Source: Candidatus Cryptobacteroides faecavium
GTDB lineage: Bacteria > Bacteroidota > Bacteroidia > Bacteroidales > UBA932
Reading direction: 5' to 3'
Length of the DNA: 41,259 nucleotides
NCBI GenBank assembly: GCA_017694995.1
Contig: JADIMB010000067.1
Span: forward strand, 1-41,259
A model generated the notes under the pieces. The model saw only the letters and a program-made list of their open reading frames with translations. It did no database searches and had not been told where the DNA came from. Shown here in pieces: positions 1 to 6,431 of this stretch (position 1 is its first letter; every line of letters begins with the position of its first letter). Both the position numbers and the translations under genes were made by a program.

Positions 1-473
1 TGTGCAATGCTGCTTCCCTGCAGCAGACGGTAGCCGTATGCGGCTTTCAAATCGGAAAGTGACTCAACTTCTGAAAAATCATACGCGCCGCTGGCTACAT
101 TGGTATTTTTCCCGACATTGGCTATTACCCAGATGGTACAGTTTTCATACTGGCTCCCTTCCTGCTTAGGTATACCAAGTGCCTGTGAAGTCTCGTATGG
201 CGTTTTAGTATCATAGCCGTCATAGATTTCCTCATTGTAAAAACAATCTTCATTACTGTCGAACGCCAGTACATGCACCGTATAGATCACTTTCTCTTTT
301 TCAGATGCCTCTGCGCGCGTAACCACAATATCCTCCGCGTCCGGAATATCCATGCTGAGATATACCATATCGTCACCGGGCATCTCAAGTTTATCGATGA
401 CACAGGAGCCTGCACAGGATATGACGGTAAAGATAAACAGGCAACGACAAAATGCACGCATATATGATTTCAT
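1..473 (-). CDS. Fimbrial lipoprotein, Mfa2/DUF4906-like N-terminus (3' end cut by window edge)
   Basis: An open frame runs from an ATG at 473 to the window edge without a stop (157 codons seen). The protein begins with a short basic n-region, a hydrophobic stretch, and cysteines at residues 20 and 24 (VISC, AGSC), either of which could be a lipobox. It then has a beta-rich stretch with a TRAE segment followed by VIYTVHVLAFDS. That pattern is typical of the first domain of Bacteroidales accessory or tip fimbrial proteins (Mfa2/FimB, DUF4906). It lies 16 nt after two fimbrillin genes on the same strand, so it is probably co-transcribed and supplies an anchor or tip subunit of the same pilus. 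The family assignment rests on the N-terminus only. Confidence 0.6.
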   Translation of the reverse strand, partial: MKSYMRAFCRCLFIFTVISCAGSCVIDKLEMPGDDMVYLSMDIPDAEDIVVTRAEASEKEKVIYTVHVLAFDSNEDCFYNEEIYDGYDTKTPYETSQALGIPKQEGSQYENCTIWVIANVGKNTNVASGAYDFSEVESLSDLKAAYGYRLLQGSSIA

Positions 474-489
474 GGCACGACCTCCGTTA

Positions 490-1536
490 TCATTCAAATG
501 TAATATGCTCATTTCCACTGTTCCCGTCCTGCCAGTCACCGACTGAAAGCTGCAGAGATACATTATAGTTACTGATCATTATAGTATATGTCAGTGACTC
601 GCCCGGCTCCCATGCAGGACGGGACTTGAGATTAATATTAGCCGTATCGGTCATCGACCAGTAGCCGGAATCTCCTGCCGGGACATCATTTTCCAGTGTA
701 TAAGTTATGGATACTTCACTGTTCTGAGACATGGACTGAGGTATCATCAGCAGGTCATAATCATCAGGAGAAACAGTCTCCGGGTCATTCTCCCCTCCGG
801 AAGCAATGACTGCCGCTCCTGTCAGGCCACCATTGGTTACAGTCAGGTCAAAGCTGTTAAAAGAATTGGCATCCGGATTCCATGACGGGTCTGCTGCATC
901 CGCAGCATAAGTCATGTCTCCCCTGCTGTATGCAGTAAAACCAATGGAAGTGACATTCACCTTATAATCTGCCGGAATATCGGAAGACAACTTCACGGCG
1001 AACCTGATCCTGGTAAGAAGATGCCCAAAAGTTAGGGCCACAGGTTCAGGTTTGCTACCATCCAGATCTGTGCTGCGGGCCGTCATCAGATCTACGGCAC
1101 TGCTTCCTGTGAAGGAGGCATCGAAGCCTTTAACTTCAAGTGTGCCTTCCTGCGTACAGGAGACATTGAGCGCTTCCGCATCCGGATATACGGCATAGAA
1201 GTCATAGGTTTTGCCAGAGAGCCAATACCGAAGACCGTCGTAGCCCCATGATCCGTCTGTGCTTTTCGAGACTTTATCAGCATTGAACACATTGACGGCA
1301 TCCGTACCTGCAGTACCATCAGAATACCATCCCCATACGGAAAACGAACTGATGTCGTCCGGTGTATCCACAGCTGCCTTTGTGTCGACTCCGGAGAAGG
1401 TGATGGCGTCTTCGGGGCTAGCTTCTGTACCTGGGGCTGTGGTCTTGGTGCAGGATATGGCAGCGAGTGAGGCTCCGGCCATGGATAGGAGGACGGAGGT
1501 CGTTATGGAAAGTATATGGACGGTGGTTTTCCGCAT
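490..1536 (-). CDS. Fimbrillin family lipoprotein
   Basis: 348 residues. The frame is open further upstream to 1596, but the ATG at 1536 places a basic n-region (MRKTT) and hydrophobic core directly before the likely lipobox AAISC (Cys29), so I start there. After the lipobox the protein has the CTKT sequence also seen in the next fimbrillin. The body is beta-rich, with SFSVWGWYSDG and YWLSGKTYDFYAVYP motifs as in the fimbrillin (Mfa1/FimA-like) superfamily. It ends with a hydrophobic strand (LQLSVGDWQDG...ITFE) that could act as a donor strand. Type V subunits are exported as lipoproteins, cut by an Arg-specific protease in species that have one, and polymerised at the outer membrane. No conserved cleavage Arg is certain here. 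Confidence 0.75.
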   Translation of the reverse strand: MRKTTVHILSITTSVLLSMAGASLAAISCTKTTAPGTEASPEDAITFSGVDTKAAVDTPDDISSFSVWGWYSDGTAGTDAVNVFNADKVSKSTDGSWGYDGLRYWLSGKTYDFYAVYPDAEALNVSCTQEGTLEVKGFDASFTGSSAVDLMTARSTDLDGSKPEPVALTFGHLLTRIRFAVKLSSDIPADYKVNVTSIGFTAYSRGDMTYAADAADPSWNPDANSFNSFDLTVTNGGLTGAAVIASGGENDPETVSPDDYDLLMIPQSMSQNSEVSITYTLENDVPAGDSGYWSMTDTANINLKSRPAWEPGESLTYTIMISNYNVSLQLSVGDWQDGNSGNEHITFE

Positions 1537-1620
1537 GGTTCGCTTGGCGTTTTTGCCTTGACGGCAATGTTTTGGCAGCCGGGAGGGGACGTTCAACCCC
1601 GCCCGGCCGGGAATGAAATA

Positions 1621-2601
1621 TTATTCGATAGTCAGTGGTGTATCAGTTGCAGGATTAAAGTCCGGAACAGATGTAACCGTAAATGTTATAGGTTTTGCAT
1701 CGTCAATTATATTATCCAAATTGATTTCTGCTGTATAATTATAAGAGAATCCCGGAGTCCAAGTATTTTGTGTTGTACCACTCTCGCTTCCTGAATATGC
1801 TAATGAGATATCACTAAAATTTTTTCTGGCTATTTCTCCAGACTCATCTAAAACTATAACTGTAAAGGATGCTTTTAAAGTTTTATTGTTCTGTGGGATT
1901 ACATATTCTTCAACGAAAGCGTCAGTTTCAGAAGCGAAATCCGATATGGAATCATACGAATAATCACCTGTATCTCCGCTCCAGTCACCTACCTGATTAT
2001 CTGTAAAGTCAACACTACAAGAAGTTTTGACAGCGCTGAAAGTCAGACCTTCTACCGCCATAGTGTAAGAGTCTGCCATAGAAGTAGTAAAAGTGAATCT
2101 AACTTTTGAAAGGAGATGTTTAAAGGAAAGGCTTACAGAAGTTTGTGTGCTCGCCGTCACATTATCAGCAATTGCTGTCGCCGCAACAAGATCTTTATCG
2201 CCAACTGTATAATTAGATATTGAAAGTTTCTTTTCTGCCGGTGTAAAAAGGACGCCAGAATTCAAAATGTTATTTCCATCTGAATATGCTGCGAACACAT
2301 AATTTTTCCCATTTATCCAGTAAGCTGTCTCCTCCGGAGTCCATATTGAAGATCCATCAGCAGTACTTCCGCTAACTTTTGTATTGTTAAATACGGTAAC
2401 ATAATTTCCACTGTTCTCATACTGGCCATATACCCAGAATGCAGATAATTTGGTACCGGAAACATCCACCTTGGTGACATTCCCTACAAACGCATTGTCG
2501 AATTTGATGAGGTTGCCCTCGGAGACACCGGTGGTCTCGGTCTTGGTGCAGGCGGCCAGGGCTATCGCGGTGACGGCTGCAAATAGGTAGATTCTTTTCA
2601 T
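1621..2601 (-). CDS. Fimbrillin family lipoprotein (compositionally mosaic gene)
   Basis: 326 residues with signal MKRIYLFAAVTAIALAAC and a clear lipobox (LAAC, Cys18) followed by TKTE. The body carries AFWVYGQYEN, YWINGKNYVFAAYSDG and LSFKHLLSKVRFTF. The last two resemble the YWLSGKTYDFYAVYP and LTFGHLLTRIRFAV segments of the neighbouring fimbrillin, so the two are paralogues. It ends FTVTSVPDF...LTIE, a possible donor strand. Likely a structural pilus subunit. The signal-peptide end of the gene is GC-rich while the body is AT-rich (42/60 G+C at 2521-2580 against 17/60 at 1801-1860), unlike its neighbours. This suggests exchange of the body by recombination. Confidence 0.75.
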   Translation of the reverse strand: MKRIYLFAAVTAIALAACTKTETTGVSEGNLIKFDNAFVGNVTKVDVSGTKLSAFWVYGQYENSGNYVTVFNNTKVSGSTADGSSIWTPEETAYWINGKNYVFAAYSDGNNILNSGVLFTPAEKKLSISNYTVGDKDLVAATAIADNVTASTQTSVSLSFKHLLSKVRFTFTTSMADSYTMAVEGLTFSAVKTSCSVDFTDNQVGDWSGDTGDYSYDSISDFASETDAFVEEYVIPQNNKTLKASFTVIVLDESGEIARKNFSDISLAYSGSESGTTQNTWTPGFSYNYTAEINLDNIIDDAKPITFTVTSVPDFNPATDTPLTIE

Positions 2602-2645
2602 GACTGTATTGTATTAAGTGTTTAATTTGCTTGTTTTCGCTCAGG

Positions 2646-3752
2646 CTATCCTATCGGCAGCGGGATGTCCTCGTAGTCGCCCCAGCCGTCGACATCCACA
2701 TCGAAGCCGCCGCCTCCGGCATTGCCCTCCTCGTCGGTGACCTCGTATCCCGTGGCCAGGATGACGCCGCCCCTGGGGTTCTGCTCAAGCTGGCTGCTCA
2801 CGTCCACCGGCTCGAACCGCTTGGTGGCCCCGTTACGCAGCTCGACCTCCAGCACCAGGCTGTATTCCCTGCCGTCTGCCCTGGTCCCGTCATAGTCCTC
2901 GTACGGGAACCCCGGGATACCGAAGGACTTCACCTCGGCAAGCACCCCGCGGTCCGTGACGGTGCAGGATTCCGTGTCGAAGAGTATCACCCCGGACTCC
3001 CCGCTCGTGGTGCCGCTGTTCAGGTACACTCCGGTGGCCATGCCATCCAGCTCTCCGCGCGCCTTCTCCACATATTCAAGTCCGTCCGTGAATTCAAACT
3101 CTATCAGGTAGGTGTACACCAGAGGCGACATCTCCACCGGCATATAGTCCGCCTCGAGCTTACGCTCCCCCTGCCAGCTGTCTATGTAGTACCCGTACAG
3201 CATGTCCGGAGGGTTGTACCCCCTGGTCTCCGTGCTGCTCTCTGTCCCGGAGAGGGAGAAGCGTGTACGCGTGCGTGTAGTGGCGACAGCCGTGGCCGAG
3301 GAGTGCATGTTGTCGAAGACGAGGTATTCAGTGTCGTTGTTGTAGAACAGGAGGGACTGGCCGCCCTCGTATAGCTGCACCGTCTCCCCTTCAGCCTCTA
3401 TGTTGCGCTCCTCGTATCCGTCCTCCCTGTATATCACTATCCTCAGCCCGTCCGGCGATGCCGGCCTGTGGTCGTCGTATTCAGAGCCGAAACGCCCGCT
3501 GTCCCAGTTGTCCTCCCAGTGCTGGCCGTAATCGATCTCCCACTCTGCCATATAGGTCGCCTCCACATCGGCCTTCACACTCATGGAATGTTCCCAGTGG
3601 TTGTAGCACAGTTCCTTGCGGCAGGAAGACAGTGAAATGGAGAATAAAATAAGGAGGGCAACACATGTGATGTCCATCAGATGGTATGCGTGCCCGGTTA
3701 CCCGGGCATGAAGACTCTTAATAATGGTGTATTTATGGTGTGTCGTCCTCAT
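2646..3752 (-). CDS. DUF5119-type lipoprotein of the fimbrial operon
   Basis: 368 residues from the ATG at 3752, which overlaps the previous stop as ATGA. It is preceded by AAGGAGG about 9 nt upstream, an unusually good Shine-Dalgarno sequence for this phylum, and that decides the start over the longer frame to 3797. A long n-region precedes the hydrophobic stretch and lipobox ISLSSC (Cys44). The following RKELCYNH resembles the DUF5119 start seen in Bacteroidales lipoproteins encoded beside DUF3575 proteins and fimbrillins. The C-terminus is acidic and glycine-rich (GGGGFDVDVDGWGDYED). It is probably an outer-membrane-anchored accessory or base protein of the pilus. The molecular role is unknown. 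Confidence 0.7.
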   Translation of the reverse strand: MRTTHHKYTIIKSLHARVTGHAYHLMDITCVALLILFSISLSSCRKELCYNHWEHSMSVKADVEATYMAEWEIDYGQHWEDNWDSGRFGSEYDDHRPASPDGLRIVIYREDGYEERNIEAEGETVQLYEGGQSLLFYNNDTEYLVFDNMHSSATAVATTRTRTRFSLSGTESSTETRGYNPPDMLYGYYIDSWQGERKLEADYMPVEMSPLVYTYLIEFEFTDGLEYVEKARGELDGMATGVYLNSGTTSGESGVILFDTESCTVTDRGVLAEVKSFGIPGFPYEDYDGTRADGREYSLVLEVELRNGATKRFEPVDVSSQLEQNPRGGVILATGYEVTDEEGNAGGGGFDVDVDGWGDYEDIPLPIG

Positions 3753-4951
3753 AACGCGGCCCTCCTTGTCTTTCCGCTCCCGTCTCCTATCCGCCATACA
3801 AGACCAAGCTTAAGCTTGACCGGGCCCCAGTAGACGGTCCGGCTTGTCTGCTGGTATACATAATGCTCATCTATCGGGAGATATTCTTCGTATTCTGTAT
3901 TGAGGACACCCAGGCCGATGCCGGCCTCCAGGGAGAGGCGCTTCGTGATGGGGAACATGTACCCGTAGCTCAGGCCAGCCGACCAGTAGTTGCCCTGGTA
4001 GCCCCTGCTCCCACTCCATTCGAGGTCGTACAGGCCCACGGCGCCGAACGCTCCGACATAATGCCCATGCCAGCGGCTCTTCTGTCCGAACCACCAGCGC
4101 ACTTCCGGGCTGAGCATGTCCAGCTGGTAGAATGTGTCGCGCTTTTTCCCGGACCACCAGGCCACGGCCCCTTCGGCATTGATGCTGAAACGCTGTCCTA
4201 TCGGGATCTCTATTTCGAGGGACGGGAAACCCACCGCATCATACAGCAGGTTGGTCTTGATATTGAGCATCAGCGGCTTGCGCACCCGCCTGTCCGCCAC
4301 GGAGGCAGTCCCCGCATTGGCTGGAAGAGGAGCCCGGGCGGTGTCCGGAACGGGACACGGCGACGCCTTCCGGAGAGTCTCCAGTCCGGAACGGTATTCG
4401 GCTCGTGATGTTATCGCAGGAAGGTCGTCAGGGACGGGTACGAACGGAGGCCTTACCGGCTTCCTGACCCTCTCAACATACAGTAGCGCTACTAAATCCC
4501 CCCCCATCTCCGTGAATGTGGTGTCTGGCACGATGCTGTTCTCTGTCAGGTAGAAGTCCTCCTTCATGCCGCTATGGACTATGTACCACGACTTTACCTG
4601 GTTGCTCCTGTCCTTCGCGGCGATGCGGTTCTGGCCTTCTGTAGGCCATGATGTGCAGAATCCCTTTATCCGCACTACGGCTTCGCCCCTGCGGATGGCC
4701 TCCAGGTTGGAGGCTATGATGGAGTCGGCACGGGGGATTGCATGCTCGTTGTCCTTGTAATGGTAATAGAACATAAGCCGGCCCGGCACGAATCGGAAGA
4801 CGACTGCCGAGTCTCTCTGCACCTCCGTGTATTCAGACTGGACTCCCACCGGCTCAGCGCTGGCAGAAACAGATGGGACAGTCATGGTCAACACCGGAAG
4901 CAGAAAAAGCGGAAGAAGACGCTTTGCTTTGCTTATCACTATACTACACAT
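3749..4951 (-). CDS. DUF3575 outer-membrane barrel protein with OmpA-like N-terminal domain
   Basis: 400 residues with a Sec signal ending near ASA (residue 31). Residues ~50-160 resemble an OmpA/MotB fold: IKGFCTS...GQNRIAAKDRSNQVKSWYIVHSGM matches the usual pattern of N, I/L, A, R, V and a final G-hydrophobic. A proline-rich linker (~165-225) leads to the DUF3575 barrel (~228-400; LNIKTNLLYDAVGFPSLEIEIP, then aromatic-rich strands). The barrel-last order is the reverse of E. coli OmpA. It is the first gene of the fimbrial operon and overlaps the DUF5119 gene by 4 nt. A role in anchoring or assembling the pilus in the outer membrane is inferred from context. Confidence 0.72.
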   Translation of the reverse strand: MCSIVISKAKRLLPLFLLPVLTMTVPSVSASAEPVGVQSEYTEVQRDSAVVFRFVPGRLMFYYHYKDNEHAIPRADSIIASNLEAIRRGEAVVRIKGFCTSWPTEGQNRIAAKDRSNQVKSWYIVHSGMKEDFYLTENSIVPDTTFTEMGGDLVALLYVERVRKPVRPPFVPVPDDLPAITSRAEYRSGLETLRKASPCPVPDTARAPLPANAGTASVADRRVRKPLMLNIKTNLLYDAVGFPSLEIEIPIGQRFSINAEGAVAWWSGKKRDTFYQLDMLSPEVRWWFGQKSRWHGHYVGAFGAVGLYDLEWSGSRGYQGNYWSAGLSYGYMFPITKRLSLEAGIGLGVLNTEYEEYLPIDEHYVYQQTSRTVYWGPVKLKLGLVWRIGDGSGKTRRAAL

Positions 4952-4965
4952 AAATTTTTCCGGTG

Positions 4966-4973
4966 CAAAGATA
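4966..4973 (-). promoter_or_regulatory. -7 element (TATCTTTG) of the fimbrial operon
   Basis: On the minus strand TATCTTTG matches the Bacteroidetes TAnnTTTG -7 consensus and lies 14 nt before the DUF3575 ATG, giving a very short leader. No TTTG is present at the -33 distance. That position is occupied by a G-tract (plus-strand C9 at 4995-5003), with A/T tracts on both sides. Confidence 0.5.
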
Positions 4974-4977
4974 GGAA

Positions 4978-5012
4978 TTTTTTTTATGATTATACCCCCC
5001 CCCGTTTTTTTT
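4978..5012. repeat. Three homopolymer tracts (T8, C9, T8) in the fimbrial promoter region
   Basis: Plus-strand runs are T8 at 4978-4985, C9 at 4995-5003 and T8 at 5005-5012. They fall in the spacer and -33 zone of the predicted fimbrial promoter. Tracts of this kind can change length by slipped-strand mispairing. Part of this stretch could instead end transcription from the permease gene upstream, but no hairpin is evident. Confidence 0.7.
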
Positions 5013-5048
5013 CAGGAGTTCCGGAATTTATGCTGAAAAGTATGGGAG

Positions 5049-6431
5049 TCACTTCCTGCTTTCCTTGCCGAATGACGGGTCCACCCTGATGAACATCGTG
5101 ACCGCGACAGTAGCCGCGCAGCAGACTATCACCATCCAGAAAAAGCCGGCATACCCGAGCCATTCCTGCAGATACCCGGCCACCATGCCCGGAAGCATCA
5201 TGCTCAGGGCCATGAATGCTGTGCAGAGTGAATAATGAGCCGTCTTGAACTCTCCCTGCGAGAAATATATGAGATACAGCATATATGCAGTGAATCCGAA
5301 GCCGTATCCGAACTGTTCGATGAAGACGGAAAGGTTTATGATGAAGAAATTCTCCGGCTGTGCCATGCTCAGGTAGACGAATGTCAGGCACGGGAGCGTC
5401 ATGCTGGCCGCCATCGGCCACAACGATTTTTTCAGGCCCCATCTGGATGCCGCAATGCCTCCAACAATCCCGCCAAGGGTCAGTGCGGCCACTCCGACTG
5501 TCCCGTAGACTATCCCCACGCTTTCCGTAGAAAGGCCCAGTCCTCCAGCCTCCTCAGGATCCAGCAGGAAAGGGTTCATCATCTTCACCAGGAATGCCTC
5601 CGGAAGCCGGTACAGAAGCATGAAAAGTATAGCAATGCCTGCATGTTTCTTCCTGAAGAATGTGGCGAATGTGCGCGCGAACTCGCGCATTATCTCAGAT
5701 ACCGGGCGGGAGGGGGCACCAGTGTATCCGGGAAGGTCTCCGGAGCCACTTCCACCATTGTCATCACTTCCTTTACCGGCACTCCGCCCCTCCACTCTCG
5801 GAAGCATGAAAGTATGGTAAATGGCCACGGCTCCGAAAAGCAGGGCGCACAGCACGAGGGTCACAGTCCAGGCCTTCGGCACATCGGCATAACGGGTCTC
5901 CAGCAGACCCGCTATCACCACCAGGACCCCTTGCCCGAAAATGGATGCGCACCTGTAGAAAGTGCTCCTTATCCCCACGAAGAATGACTGCTGCCTCTGG
6001 TCCAGGGCTATCATGTAATATCCGTCGGCGGCGATGTCGTGTGTGGCCGATGCGAACGCGGTAATCCAGAATATCACCAGCGTAGCGGCAAACAGAGGGA
6101 CAGGTGTGCTCCCGCCCTCCATGTCCACGGCGGAAGGACGCGGCAGGGAGAAGGCGGCCAGGGCGAATGTCACCGCTATGAGCATCTGCATGGACACTAT
6201 CCACCACCTCTTGGTGCGGAGGATATCCACGAACGGGCTCCACAGCGGCTTTACAGTCCACGGGAGATACAGCAGGCCGGTATACATGGCGATGTCGCCG
6301 TTGGACATGCCCATGTTCTTGAACATGATCACGGATATGACATTCACTATGAAATATGGAATCCCCTCTGCGAAATACAGGGTCGGGACCCACCTCCAGG
6401 GCGACCGCCCGCAAACTGCTGACCTATCCAT
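5049..6431 (-). CDS. MFS permease, AmpG-like (PAT family)
   Basis: 460 residues with about 12 hydrophobic segments. The N-terminus (PTLYFAEGIPYFIVNVISV, then KPLWSPFVDILRTKRWWI) matches the PAT/AmpG branch of the major facilitator superfamily. A Gly/Ser-rich cytoplasmic loop near the middle (GSDDNGGSGSGD) separates the two halves. AmpG in Proteobacteria imports anhydromuropeptides for peptidoglycan recycling. Bacteroidales homologues are usually annotated only by similarity, so the substrate is not established. The start overlaps the end of the DUF4922-SpoIID gene by 8 nt, indicating co-translation and supporting a cell-wall-related role. It is the last gene of the long minus-strand run. Confidence 0.75.
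   Translation of the reverse strand: MDRSAVCGRSPWRWVPTLYFAEGIPYFIVNVISVIMFKNMGMSNGDIAMYTGLLYLPWTVKPLWSPFVDILRTKRWWIVSMQMLIAVTFALAAFSLPRPSAVDMEGGSTPVPLFAATLVIFWITAFASATHDIAADGYYMIALDQRQQSFFVGIRSTFYRCASIFGQGVLVVIAGLLETRYADVPKAWTVTLVLCALLFGAVAIYHTFMLPRVEGRSAGKGSDDNGGSGSGDLPGYTGAPSRPVSEIMREFARTFATFFRKKHAGIAILFMLLYRLPEAFLVKMMNPFLLDPEEAGGLGLSTESVGIVYGTVGVAALTLGGIVGGIAASRWGLKKSLWPMAASMTLPCLTFVYLSMAQPENFFIINLSVFIEQFGYGFGFTAYMLYLIYFSQGEFKTAHYSLCTAFMALSMMLPGMVAGYLQEWLGYAGFFWMVIVCCAATVAVTMFIRVDPSFGKESRK

Noticed and set aside
2602..2645. Short ATTAA/TTAAT inverted repeat before the first fimbrillin, considered as an invertible-promoter site
   Set aside because: Only five base pairs, no partner copy elsewhere and no recombinase gene nearby.
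2631..3374. Open frame of 247 codons on the plus strand
   Set aside because: Antisense to the DUF5119 gene in a GC-rich stretch where long shadow frames are expected.
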